Source: Trogon surrucura (taxonomy: Eukaryota > Chordata > Aves > Trogoniformes > Trogonidae). From it: a stretch of 64,000 bases of DNA. The translations under genes were made by a program, and so were the position numbers. The notes below the pieces were generated by a model, which was not told the origin of the DNA, made no database searches, and saw nothing but the letters and a program-made list of their open reading frames with translations. Where the stretch lies: contig CM036658.1 in NCBI GenBank assembly GCA_020746105.1, forward strand, positions 12,880,689 to 12,944,688, in the 5' to 3' direction. Shown one piece after another: positions 1-10,002 of the stretch (positions are counted from its first letter, which is position 1; each line of letters begins with the position of its first letter).

Positions 1-1012
1 TCCTGTGATTAGCTGGCTCAGAAATTCTGTGTGGGGGTCCATATAAGGGGTTCAGTGCTGTAACTGTATGTATAGGACACCTCTTCCTGCCACCAAACTC
101 CAGTGAACATTTCCACATCTGATGTCCTTCACTCAGCCATGTCCCTCCAGTTGTGCTTCCTCAAAATGTGATTTCTGGTGCTTCCACACTCGAGTTAGGT
201 AAAGCTTGATTTAACTCCTCTGGCAAACCAGATACAAAGCAACATGTATTTCTTATTTGTTAGATATGGAACAATTTGGATGTCAAAAGTGTGTTATACA
301 TTGCTTTGAAAAGCACTGCACTGCTTTGCCTTTAGCTGCTTTGCAAGATAAGCTCATGCACAACTGACTCCCTTCTTGCTTGAATAAATATGGTGCAACC
401 TCATCAGTCTTTGCACCTCAGATGCCAAGTCATAAGCCCCTGATACCAGTGAATTGACAGTTATTGAGCTTAGCACTAGACAAATACTTCTTTGAAAATG
501 CAGTCCAGATCCCGTGGGAGAAGTAGGGGTAGAGGACGTACACGAGTTGAGAAACCCTTTGCATAGTTTTCCAAGTGTTGCTGCTGTTTTTCCACTAAGT
601 GGCCTGCCCCATGGGAAGTGTGTAACATGGCCAGGCATTCATAGCACAGTATCAAGTTTGTTGGCTTATTTTTCTATTTAAAAAAGCAAGCTTGCAGAAA
701 GTGGCAAGGCAGGGAATTCCATTCTGCAGCAGTGTTTCAGTGGTAATTTATCTTCTGAAGTAAGATGGAGCAGAACACACAGAGGCAGAATACAGTCCTA
801 TTTATATAGTGTCAGATTTGAATCATTCTGCATCTCCTTCCTGTGTATGTATGCACCAATGCTTAAGAGTGACACACTCTCTTTTGTATAAGCACCACAA
901 GTATACATGTACTCTCTTTAGGTAAATGTACTGTGCCTTTTCTGGAAATATGTCTGAATTCTTTGATGAGTAAAACTATCATGATTCATTGCTAGCATTA
1001 TTTAGCTTTTTC

Positions 1013-1039
1013 TTTTTTTTTTTTTTTTTTTTTTTTTTT
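1013..1039. repeat. Poly-T tract (T27)
   Basis: An uninterrupted run of 27 T residues, preceded by a shorter T-rich stretch with one C. No retroposed gene body or target-site duplication was recognised next to it, so it is annotated only as a homopolymer. Confidence 0.9.
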
Positions 1040-3545
1040 CCAATTTAGCCACTCAGCTCCTCTAGTTCTTCTCAGGACTTGGCTCTAAATTAGGATTTTT
1101 TTTTACATATTGCACACATCTCAATGTAAAGAAAATCCTACAAAATTCAAAAGGTACCTTAGCAGAGAGATTAAAAAATTACATCCTTCCCAACTAAACA
1201 ATATTTTCACATCTGTTAGAAGCCATGCAGAACTTCTATGTGCCTGAAAGCTGTTTTAGATATTATAAAAGCAAACAAACAGCACTTAAAAATTAATTTA
1301 AATTTAAAAAAAAAAGGAAAAAACAACAACAAAAAAAACAGATTCTGGATTGGAAAATGCCTCTTTCCAGAGATCCACACAGTCTACCTTTGCTTTAAAC
1401 TTGACTTGTTAGCCAGATGGTTAGAGAGACCTGGAACGATTTTTGTGATCACATTTAACAGGCAGAGAGAATGTTTCTATTACCCGCAGCCCTGAAGCAC
1501 AAAAAAAGCACCTGTTTTTAAACGTGTGCAATTCAGTCCAACTCAGTGAGGCAGCGACCTATGCAAGGCTGAGCCTGGCGTCAGTGTGGGTGAGCAGTTC
1601 CCACCCTGGACAGGACAGGCGGTGCACAGCCCATCTATCGCCCCTCTGCAGCACTCCAGGAGGGGTCATGTCTGAATAACACAGTCATCTCGTACAAACC
1701 ACCCAGTGCTTGTTGTTGCTTTCCTCTTCAGCAGTCTTTCTGAAGCACTTTATAGTTGCACAGAACTAAAGCAGTATGTAAGACAGAGAACATCTGTATT
1801 AGTGAACGGTACAACTGATACTTTGGAAAAAGTGAAGTCCTTTACCATCCGATTTTTAACTGCATCCATCTAGCTTGCTCTTCACTCCTTACTTTCCATA
1901 AACATGCCTTCAGTGGCAAGAAATCACCTGTAATGGCAATATGCATTTGTTGGATGCATTAACTCTTACAAGGAGAAAAATAGCCTGCAGTAAGAAGTCT
2001 GCTTTTAGCATAGGCAAACTTAAAGTACAGAAATGTTATAGAACAGCAATAGACGTTGGCACTGGTGTAAGATTTCACAGTCCCCCATTCAGTAGCTGTG
2101 ACCTCCTACTACCAAAGAAGATGAAATGGTTTCTGGCATTGTAACAGTTTACACCAGCAGTTCAGATCATAATGTAATGTTTTTGCTTGACGTACAGTCC
2201 TTATGTAATCTGGAAATCATATGAAAGTATTCTGTACCATTGTACCTATGAAGAGGGTCTGGACACATGAATGGCAACAGAAGAGAACAGGTTCCATGCT
2301 GGGGGCAGCCCCTTCTTTGGCCAGCACAGGACTCACAAGGTGCTCCAGCTGCACTAATAGGGTGGCGTGGCAGTGGGGCAGGATCACCACGCATGGCCCA
2401 TGGAGCCACCTGCTCCTCAGGCACAAATGTAATGGGCCAGGCAAAGCTGTCCTGATGCTGCCAGCTGGGCAGTGCTGGTCTATTACCAAAAAAAAATCTT
2501 TGGCAACCACTTCTAGAAATAGTCTCATTCATCATTCTTGCTTCAGATACAATTAAGTTCAGAAAGCTGCTGCCACGGCAGATTTTTAAGCCTGTTAATT
2601 CAAGAGCATGCAACTATTCAAATAAAAAATGGTATGTATATTACACTAAAATCTCTTCTTTTATGAAAAGTAGGCCAATGTATTTCTCTTTTTTATTGCC
2701 AAGACTTGCCTATTTATTCTTAATCAGCAAACAATTGTGCTGTAGGTACCTCAAGTGTGGTCTCACGAACTGAATGCCCAGTCGCAGCTGGAAAGTGTTA
2801 GCTGGTCCCTTAGAGTATGTCTTCTGGCTTGGTTTCTTCCAAGAAAAGCCCTGTTTGCATGACCCAGCTCTGTTCTGCAATGTGAACCAAAGCAGGTGAG
2901 AAGGTGAAGATCTACAGATTCATTTTGTCCCCTCTGCTGATCCAAGCTAAAACATTCATTTAGATGTGCCCTGTGGAGCATAGTCTTCAGCAGCAAAATC
3001 TGAAGTCTGGTGTGTAAGTTTATGGCTATACAGCTGGACAGGCTGATTGGTTGGAGAGTTTTGATTCTGAGCTCCCAGCTGAGCATACAGATATCTGAAA
3101 GTACATAGTATGGTAGCTGATTCAGGTGTCTTGTTTCTGGAATACAAGTTTGAAATTTTGGACCTTATTTACTTGTTCAGGGATTTAAATAGAAACTGCC
3201 AAGCACCATTGCTTACTGCTGGCTTCAGTAGGAAATGAAAGCTAGGCAGGTACAGCTCAGGTGTCCCAAAACAAGTAGTTAGAAGCAAACCTTAGATTCA
3301 CTGCTCTGAGAATTCTTAATTCTATGATGTGGTGGGACAGTAAAGTTGCTTCTGATATTGATCTTAAGTATTCTTTGTTACCGCTTTCTGTGAAAGATTA
3401 CACCACGTGGGACTTTCTACAGGGAGTTATAACAGCTCTTCTCAAAAAAAAGTGTGGCCTTTTTCTCATCAGTTGCAGCATGCAGGAAATAATAAATCAG
3501 TTAGTAAACTTCCTGTGATATCTCTACAGCTATCTCCCACACACA

Positions 3546-3598
3546 GAAAAAACAAAAACAAAAACAAATACAAAAAAATAAAAAAAAACCAACCCAAA
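3546..3598. repeat. A-rich (CAAAAA)n-like simple repeat
   Basis: Runs of four to nine A residues separated by single C or T residues, ending in AACCAACCCAAAAC. This is low-complexity sequence. Open frames crossing it on either strand are products of the repeat. Confidence 0.85.
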
Positions 3599-6500
3599 AC
3601 AGTTGCATAAACTATTTTTGAATCTGCAGTGTGTACTCTTACTAACTTTTCGAAGTCGTGATTTCAGATTAAAGCCACCTCTACAGTGAGGATTAGACAC
3701 ATAGAAGAAAATCACGTTGTACTCTTCACATGCATAAAAATCAACTTTAAATAAACATGGAGAATAATCATATGCCAGTGCAGTCAGAGATCAGACGAAA
3801 TTTTGTAACCACTACAACTAGGATCTGATTGAAAGATTGATCTGATTTAAAGATACCAATGCATTCAGATTAGTACCTCACATTCCAGTATTCTGAATGC
3901 TGTGTATAAGGATATCCACTGCAGAACAAAGAAGAATAATAGGAGTATTCATTCATTCAGTATGAAATAATTAGAAAGTATTAACTCAGCTTTTCCAATA
4001 TCCTATCCTTGCATGTTCAGACTACAAAATGAGCAAATCATACCTGCCATGATGAAATGGATGAGGAATGAGCAGAAATTAGAAGCAGTTTTTGTAAAAA
4101 CCTGTAGAAAGAATGGCTCTGATGAGACACATGTGCTGTCTGTACAGCTTCATCTCTGTATCAAACTCGGTTTCTGCGAGTCCTGCTTTACAATGAATGA
4201 AATCCTGTAGATGCATAGTCATGAGCACAGCTGTCCTCAATGTGTGTCCCTACAAGGAATACAATACTCACACATCCTTCTCCACACATCTTTCTTGCTC
4301 ACACATGTGATGATGCTTGCTTCCACTAGCAATATGCTGTCTGTACACTTGCTACAGTTTAACCTGGGCACACACTGCTCCTTCCTCCTGATGACAGGGG
4401 ACCTGAGAGCTGGAGTTAGTAGATTTGTTGATATGAGCCAGCTCTCTAAGTGTCAGACAGTGGTGCTATGGCGTGTTTCTGTTACTAGCATTTTTGCGAA
4501 GACTGTCTCCCTGTAGAACACTCATTAATTCAAACAGCCTTCACCTAGATCTAAAACTCCACCAGTGTGCAGAACTTTAAGGCTGAAAAACAGCATGTCA
4601 GTGCACCTTCCCTGAGCATCTGCTGCTGCAAATGTCGTTTGAGCAAATCGTTTAGAATACGCACAAGTTTTATGCAAACACTGCTCTGTGCAGCAGTTTG
4701 CCTGCCTTTTCCTAGTCTTATCTTTCCTTTTGTATCTCCTACACAACACAAAGAGAAAGCATTGTTTATGACAACTGTATCCGGTGTGCCAGTGTGCATA
4801 TATATCCTGGTAAGACAATAAGGCGGATAAGTCAATATAGTGTATATTAAAAGAATCAGGCATCTAAAGAGAAGATCACCATCTATAACCACAAGAGAGA
4901 GAAAGGTAAAGTGATGCACAGAAGTGTAACGAGAACAGAGTTAAGAGAAGGAAACGGTATACAAGGGGAAATTCCTGTCAGTCAGTGCTGCTAGATGGTG
5001 AAATAGATACTCATAATTCAAAAAATTTTAAATGGAACTTTATACTACACCTCATAAAAAATATACTTAAAAGTATAGGCAGCACAACACAAGTGTCTGT
5101 GATCATAGTATTTAATACGCGGTGTGGCACACAAGTGAAGACCTTGATGGGAAACAAGCCTTCAGAAGTAGAGCCAGAAGCAGATTCAGAAGCACCACCT
5201 CTCTGTGACTCCACTCTGTGTCCTGCACCTCCTACCGCACCACTGGCCAGCGTCCTGGAGAACTACCTTTATTACTAAGAGCTACTAACCTCCGTCTCCT
5301 CCCCAAAGCCCCGTGGTGCGGCCCACCATGGCACAAAGCAAACCAGCCTGTGAAGACCAGGCAGCACAGCTGGGATGCAGGTAGAGCTCCCAGTAGTCCT
5401 TGCCAGCTCTGCAAACTCGTAGTGTCCCTGTGCCGGGCACTTCTCTCCCCTGGGAATGCAAGGTACACAGGGCACACGGCACAAGAGATGTTGTCAGCTA
5501 CCTGACAAAACACCCTGGACATCTGGTGAGCCAACCAACACCTCCTGACCAGCTGTCCCTATCACAGTCAGTAACACTCAAGTCTTGTGTCTATCTTTAA
5601 AAAGAGTAATAGTTGCTCCTTGCACAGTTAAATATCTGAGCACCTATCAGTAGATACCAGCTGCTGAATTTTTGCTGCATTAAGTAGTGTCGATCATCAC
5701 ATATATTTGCAGCAGGACATAACTTGCAAGTTACAGCTGCCTTTGGTTGCAATGCCATATTAATAACATTTGCAGGCTAACTCAGTTTAATACTATTCAT
5801 GTTTCAGTGTATCTGCATCAAGCCAGAAGGGAATTCAGGAGAATTGTATGTGTCGCTAAAATGAGAAATTGAGTACCTCTCATGGGGCACAGCTTACAGC
5901 TTCTTGAGGCTGCTGGGAAGGCGAAGGTCCGCCTACTGTCTTGCAAGGGGCTAGAGGTAACAACCCTGGTGTTGCCTCCTTAATTTCATTGTTTGCTGCA
6001 AAATATATTTCTTCGGTAAAAGCTGGAAATCTAAGACTCCTACTACATACAACCACCTATGCCTACCGCCTCAACCAACAAACCCATCACACTTCTCTGC
6101 GACGTCTTCAACTGCGTATGTAACAGTATATGTAATTGTATACATGCCTGCGAACTTCCTTTGATTTTCTCAGGCTTTTGCTTGAGCCACTCAAGGGTGT
6201 AAAGTACTGCTTACACTTTACATAAAAGTTGATTTCAGGACAGTTCACTTTAATCTGTTCTTGGCTCTGAGTACTGATTAAGCCTCAAGCAAAGAACAGA
6301 AATGTTTCTCAGCTGTAAAACCATTGGAAATGGAGAAACCTGCATTTGCTAAGAGAAATATACAAAAATGTATAACAAAGCACCCAGACTTGATATTTTT
6401 CCATGTATCAAGGCAAATTGCCTTAAAGGCAGTTTCTGTTATCACAGCTGCCAAAGCTGTCGATTCTCTTAGCTCCTCCTTGTGACTTTTCTCAAAGTCC

Positions 6501-7204
6501 TAGATCAGACACCAGTTGATGACTGCAGCTTAAGTAGAAAAACAGGCTGCACAGAAACTCCTGTACCTTAAAGTGCAAGGGAGTACTTGCAGAGGTCTGA
6601 GGCTGCTAAAGTTTCTGCTTCAGCCTAAACTCTGGTTGCCATCCCACAGCCTCTTGCAATGCAGTAACAAAGGCCTAGATGCCTCCTGTACAAGGGAGCA
6701 TATTCCAGGAATGCTGGAGCTGAATTCGAACTTCCCTTATCAGGAACAATGAAGCCGAGAGCAAGCAGCTTCCCAGAAACCACAAGTGTTCAAGATACTC
6801 CAAGTAGGAATGACCACTTTTCAGCAAGTGCTACTGTCAATCACTGCAAGCCAGCCTAGAGGAAATGTAATTGTGATAACTCTGTATTTTTAGTATCTGT
6901 AGAGGAAATGAGTAGTTTAGCTTTCTAGCTCTCCAAGGGAGTTGTTGCTGTGCCATTTATAATGTCAAGTCCTGGAGTGCACATATAGATTATGCACAGA
7001 AAAGGAGTGGTATTTTCCCTTTAACATAGGGCCAAACCAGCCCACGCGTATTAACTTCCCATGACAGGATCTCTGAAAAAGGCCACACTATCCTTAAATC
7101 GTTTTGGACCTAATTTGGTGTTGTCATGCAATTAGGTTTTGAAAAATTGGCTTCTGGAGTGACAGCTTCTATTGTTACAGCATATGGCAATCAGAGAGCA
7201 GCTT

Positions 7205-7270
7205 GTGGCAGATGTGATGTTTATTCACTATTAGCTAGTGGCAGATGTGATGTTTATTCACTATTAGCTA
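7205..7270. repeat. Perfect 33-bp tandem duplication
   Basis: The 33-bp unit starting GTGGCAGATGTG and ending TTAGCTA occurs twice, back to back, at 7205-7237 and 7238-7270 without a mismatch. Two further bases (GT) continue the match. Perfect identity suggests a recent slippage or duplication event. The unit has no coding signature I recognise. Confidence 0.92.
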
Positions 7271-7767
7271 GTTTTAGATTTAACGATGTCATCCTAATCA
7301 AAGCAAACGTTAGACATATTTGACATCTAAGGAGTTTTGCAGCCCCCTCATCATGTTTAAGCTACTTCTGTCAAGTAGGAACACCACAGCTCTGAATGAG
7401 TGTTACTAAGTCACATTTAAGAACTAATGATGCAATTTACTGGAGGTCTGTATTCTAAAAAACCATGTTTCTAACATGCTTTATGTTCCTTCAGTAGACT
7501 ACAAAGACCACCTATCACAATAAGTGAGCTCATTAAGCATGCAGCTCCTTAGTCTTGCAAGCTGTTGCGATAAGCAGCTGTTACAAGAGGGTGAAAGGTT
7601 GAATTATCAACTTGGACAGCACAGCTCTTCATTCAACTGACCCAGGAGAGAAAGTATTTGAGCAATAGCTCCATGACCGTGGAGTATACCTTTGACTACA
7701 GCACACAAGCAAAACATCAGTGGTATTTCAGTGACATGCTTCCCCACCCAGCAAGCAAGACACTCCC

Positions 7768-8340
7768 AGAAATTAATTTAAAAAAAATTTATTATGAAAG
7801 CTTCAATAGCAGCAAATATTTCAATAAAAAATATTGCATTATTAAACCAGTTCTGTAGAATGACCCAAGAGGCCTGTTGAACTCTGTCTGCTTTGGAGTC
7901 TCTGTATTTGTCTTAGTAATCAGTCCCTGGTAGTGCATCAAATACTGAAGCTTTCTTCTCTGTGTTTTGTAGACAGCACCAACAGTTCCTAGTTACAGTA
8001 CCCTGTCCAGTCCTTCCGGGAAGTTTTGGCCCACTTCCCTCAACTTTCTCTCTGCCTTCTGAAACAGCTCCACCTGATCAGGAAACTTGCAATACTTCTT
8101 TCAGTTCCATGGTATGTCAGCCTCCCCATGGCTGCAGCCTACCGAGGCTCACTGGTAAGGCAAGCTGTTCTCCTCTTTCTCTTCTGTTAGAGACCACTGC
8201 ATGCCAGTCTGAGTGACTTTAATCCAGTCTCTTGACCAGGCTAATCCATGGAATCAGCAGCTTGTTGCACACTTCGGTGAACCCACGCCACGTTGAGAAT
8301 GCAACAAAGGTTTCAGCCTCCCCGAATCACTAGGTCACCA
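7768..8340 (-). other. GADD45G: GADD45G 3' untranslated region
   Basis: This stretch lies between the GADD45G stop codon (8343-8341) and the expected cleavage site about 20 nt past the AATAAA at 7793-7788. Its length of roughly 570 nt is in line with the short 3'UTRs of vertebrate GADD45G mRNAs. The distal part is A/T-rich. Short AU-rich patches there (ATATTT-type, about 7800-7830 on the minus strand) could shorten mRNA half-life, as expected for an immediate stress-response transcript, though that is inference. The 3' end is predicted, not observed. Confidence 0.7.
7788..7793 (-). terminator. GADD45G: GADD45G polyadenylation signal AATAAA
   Basis: A canonical AATAAA on the minus strand, about 550 nt after the GADD45G stop. 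The 30 nt beyond it are G/T-rich on the minus strand (GGGAGTGTCTTGC, then GGGTGGGG), which is the downstream-element composition expected for a real poly(A) site. Confidence 0.75.
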
Positions 8341-8451
8341 TCACTCAGGCAGGGTGATAGTCGGCACCCAGTCATTGATGTTCCGGCTCTCCTCACAAAA
8401 CGAGTTCAGCTTTTCTAAAGCTGGGTCCTTCCAGCCATCCTCATTTGGATT
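8341..8451 (-). CDS. GADD45G: GADD45G coding exon 4 with stop
   Basis: A 111-nt terminal coding exon with acceptor TTTGACAG|A. It encodes 36 residues beginning [15 protein letters not shown] and ending [11 protein letters not shown], followed by TGA at 8343-8341. The near-identity of this tail to the mammalian GADD45G tail is a strong paralogue marker. Confidence 0.95.
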   Translation of the reverse strand, partial: NPNEDGWKDPALEKLNSFCEESRNINDWVPTITLPE

Positions 8452-9464
8452 CTGTCAAAGAGAACAAAAGTTGCACACCATGAGCACTGCCTGCCAGCTG
8501 AGGTCATGACAATATTTACAGATGCATTAGCCCGGGAAGCAAGGCATTTGCAGACAGTTTGTCCTGTCACAGACAAGGCAAGAAGCAGAGACATTGCCCT
8601 TGCTGACAAGCGAGGAAACCCACAGTTACAAGATGCAGTCTACTAGTACTACTTCTTTTCAGAAGGAGAAGGCTGCCGTACAGTGTGTGGCAAGCCCCCT
8701 TGTCTTTGCCCAGAGGAGGACTGGGCTGCCGGTCGGAGCAGAGGCTGCCCCTGCAAGGCTCTACCCGTGCCGTGCAATGGCCGGGAGCGCAGCACAGATC
8801 CGGGGTGCAGCGCGCCCTGCGCAGGGCACCCACCGTGATGAGGATGCAGTGCAGGTCCCGCGGCTCCCCCGACTCCTCGCTGGGCCCCACGATGGCGGCC
8901 AGCTTGGCCACGTCGTTCACCCGCACGATGTCGATGTCATTTTCGCAGCAGAAGGCCTGGATTAGCGTGAAGTGGATTTGCAGGGCGATGTCCCCCTCGT
9001 CCTCCTCGTCCGTGGCCAGCACACAAAAAGCTACGTTGTCGGGATCGCTGCAAGAGGAGAGCCGGCGCGTTGAGCCCCGAGGCCGTCGCCCCCGGCCAAC
9101 CCCGGAGCCCCCCGTCACGCCCCGCCGGGCTCCCCCTCCGGGCCCAGCCCCGCCGTACTTACACATTCATCAGCTTGGCCGACTCGTAGACCCCGGCGGT
9201 GAGGCAGCCGCGGCGCTGCGCCGACACCAGCAGCTCGTGGAGGGCTTTGCCGGCGCCCTGCATCCTGCGTGCCGGGAGAGGGCAGAGAGTCAGCGCGGCG
9301 CCGCAACCGTCCCCCGCACCAACGGCTGCCCCCGCTCCCCGCCCCCCCCCCCCCCCCCCCCCCCCCCTCCACGGCATCCCGCCCGCACCAGCCGCCGCCC
9401 GGAAGACCTACCAGTCGTGGCCCGCAGGCACAGGCTCCTGTCCGTGGATCTCCTCCAGAGTCAT
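8341..9464 (-). CDS. GADD45G: Growth arrest and DNA-damage-inducible protein GADD45 gamma
   Basis: GADD45G is a small acidic stress sensor. In the known family it binds MTK1/MEKK4 to switch on p38/JNK signalling, interacts with PCNA, p21 and CDK1-cyclin B1, and takes part in DNA demethylation and growth arrest. The spliced CDS joins complement 9464-9412, 9264-9163, 9047-8834 and 8451-8341: 480 nt, 159 residues plus TGA, the same length as the mammalian protein. The protein starts MTLEEIHGQ, continues [12 protein letters not shown] near residue 19, and ends [10 protein letters not shown]. The L7Ae/Gadd45 fold spans roughly residues 20-140 and includes the acidic EEDEGD loop and the helix [14 protein letters not shown]. 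All introns are GT-AG (147, 115 and 382 bp). The start ATG has G at -3, and no ATG precedes it in the predicted leader. The [13 protein letters not shown] block and the C-terminus favour gamma over GADD45A or B. The reading frame is intact. Confidence 0.97.
8834..9047 (-). CDS. GADD45G: GADD45G coding exon 3
   Basis: A 214-nt exon with acceptor CTTGCAG|C and donor ACG|GTGGGT. It encodes the core of the domain: [11 protein letters not shown], the acidic EEDEGD loop, the helix rich in hydrophobics and cysteines ([11 protein letters not shown]) and the strand [15 protein letters not shown], ending LHCILIT. The acidic loop and the following helix are the regions known in the family for kinase-partner binding and self-association. 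Confidence 0.96.
9163..9264 (-). CDS. GADD45G: GADD45G coding exon 2
   Basis: A 102-nt exon with acceptor CGCAG|G and donor GT|GTAAGT. It encodes the first helix of the Gadd45 domain ([19 protein letters not shown], then [15 protein letters not shown]). Relative to the human protein the visible changes are conservative, for example LMN for VLN at the end. Confidence 0.95.
9342..9367. repeat. C26/G26 homopolymer inside GADD45G intron 1
   Basis: Twenty-six consecutive C residues on the plus strand, hence G26 in the GADD45G pre-mRNA. It lies inside the 147-bp first intron (9411-9265), 44 nt after the 5' splice site. Such a run can form G-quadruplexes in RNA and is prone to slippage and sequencing-length error. 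Confidence 0.9.
9412..9464 (-). CDS. GADD45G: GADD45G coding exon 1
   Basis: Fifty-three coding nucleotides: 17 codons from ATG (9464-9462) plus two bases of the next codon. It encodes the poorly conserved N-terminus [17 protein letters not shown]. The exon is followed by the donor GTAGGT. The split codon (TG|G, Trp) is completed by exon 2, which places the conserved MQGAGKAL at residue 19 as in mammals. Confidence 0.95.
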
Positions 9465-9554
9465 CGCAGCGGGACCCCACAGCGCGGCGGCGGCTGGCGG
9501 CAGACAGCTACTGCTCCCAAATCTCCCTCTCCACTCAGCCCTCCGGCACTCTGA
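9465..9554 (-). other. GADD45G: GADD45G 5' untranslated leader (predicted)
   Basis: Sequence between the ATG at 9464 and the transcription start expected about 30 nt downstream of the TATA box. It is GC-rich, about 90 nt, and contains no upstream ATG. The exact start site cannot be read from sequence. Confidence 0.65.
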
Positions 9555-9576
9555 GGCTGCAGCCCGCCGGTCGCCC

Positions 9577-9584
9577 TATTTATA
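9577..9584 (-). promoter_or_regulatory. GADD45G: GADD45G TATA box
   Basis: On the minus strand the sequence reads CTATAAATAGG, a near-perfect TATA box embedded in GC-rich DNA and about 113 nt upstream of the start codon. It implies a focused start near 9554. Confidence 0.85.
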
Positions 9585-9632
9585 GCCCATGCGGCGGCGG
9601 CGCCGGCAGCTGTCGGCGCCTCCTGCGTTCCC

Positions 9633-9637
9633 ATTGG
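9633..9637 (-). promoter_or_regulatory. GADD45G: CCAAT box upstream of GADD45G
   Basis: CCAATGGG on the minus strand, about 50 nt upstream of the TATA box, the usual spacing for an NF-Y site. A functional role is inferred from position. Confidence 0.7.
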
Positions 9638-9668
9638 CCGGCGGTGGAGAACGGGAGGAGGCTTTATG

Positions 9669-9676
9669 ATGCTAAT
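9669..9676. promoter_or_regulatory. POU octamer-type site
   Basis: ATGCTAAT fits the octamer consensus ATGCWAAT and sits about 32 nt upstream of the CCAAT box. An octamer next to a CCAAT box is known in the related GADD45A promoter, so conservation of that layout is plausible but untested here. Confidence 0.45.
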
Positions 9677-9749
9677 CGGCGCGGGCCGCCGGAGAGAGGC
9701 GAGGGGGAAGGGAGGGGGAAGGCAGAGCAGGCGGCTCGTGCCGGCAGGA

Positions 9750-9755
9750 CACGTG
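9750..9755. promoter_or_regulatory. E-box CACGTG
   Basis: A palindromic CACGTG about 165 nt upstream of the TATA box, a candidate for MYC/USF/clock-type bHLH factors. It stands next to G-rich DNA. Confidence 0.45.
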
Positions 9756-9771
9756 GGCAGGGGGGCGGGGC
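9755..9771. promoter_or_regulatory. GC-box and G-rich cluster
   Basis: GGGCAGGGGGGCGGGGC contains an Sp1-type GC-box (GGGGCGGGGC, 9762-9771), and its closely spaced G runs could form a G-quadruplex on the plus strand. It is part of the GADD45G upstream CpG island. Confidence 0.55.
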
Positions 9772-9942
9772 GCAGGCGCGCACCGCCCCGCGGGTGTCCG
9801 CGCGCGCCGGCAGCTGGCCAAGGGCGCGAGCTGGGCTGCGGTGGGGCTGCCGGCGCGCGCCGCGCCGCGGGTTCAGCCACCGCGAAAAGTACCGGCAGGA
9901 TTTTTGTCCGGGGCTTGGAACTGAAAGTCCGGATAGCGCAGC

Positions 9943-10002
9943 GGGGAAAAGAAAAAGGAAAAGAGAAAGAAAAAGAGGAAAAAGAAAGAAAAAAAAAAAA
10001 AG
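9943..10002. repeat. 60-nt uninterrupted purine (GA-rich) tract
   Basis: Every base from 9943 to 10002 is A or G on the plus strand: GAAAAAG-like units grading into a poly-A run. It lies about 360-420 nt upstream of the GADD45G TATA box, at the edge of the CpG island. The lysine- and arginine-rich open frame crossing it is a composition artefact. Confidence 0.88.

Larger units (their letters stand above)
1..7767. other. Intergenic DNA downstream of GADD45G
   Basis: No recognisable gene. The stretch is mostly AT-rich, with a T27 run, an A-rich CA-type simple repeat and a perfect 33-bp duplication. Two slightly GC-richer patches (about 2240-2500 and 5200-5500) have overlapping short open frames on both strands. 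None of these shows a known domain, a codon-like pattern or splice context, so I read them as chance frames. No CR1 copy was recognised here. The stretch lies on the 3' side of the minus-strand GADD45G gene. Confidence 0.6.
8740..9900. promoter_or_regulatory. GADD45G: CpG island over the GADD45G promoter and first exons
   Basis: A GC-rich, CpG-dense block covering exon 3 through exon 1 and about 350 bp upstream of the TATA box, standing out sharply from the AT-rich flanks. Several long open frames cross it on both strands, as usual in GC-rich DNA. Only the spliced GADD45G frame matches a known protein. The boundaries are judged by eye. Confidence 0.85.

Noticed and set aside
2167-2613. Overlapping open frames on both strands (up to 148 codons) in a GC-richer patch
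   Set aside because: No recognisable domain, signal peptide or homologue, with frames on both strands overlapping each other. Best explained by local composition.
6177-6293. 10-bp inverted repeat (TTTGCTTGAG) with arms 97 bp apart, as in a small inverted-repeat transposon
   Set aside because: The arms are short and alone, no flanking target duplication was found, and a match of this size is likely by chance in 64 kb.
8567-9166. 199-codon minus-strand frame across GADD45G exon 3
   Set aside because: It reads through introns 2 and 3. Only the part at 9047-8834 is genuine coding sequence, already assigned to GADD45G.
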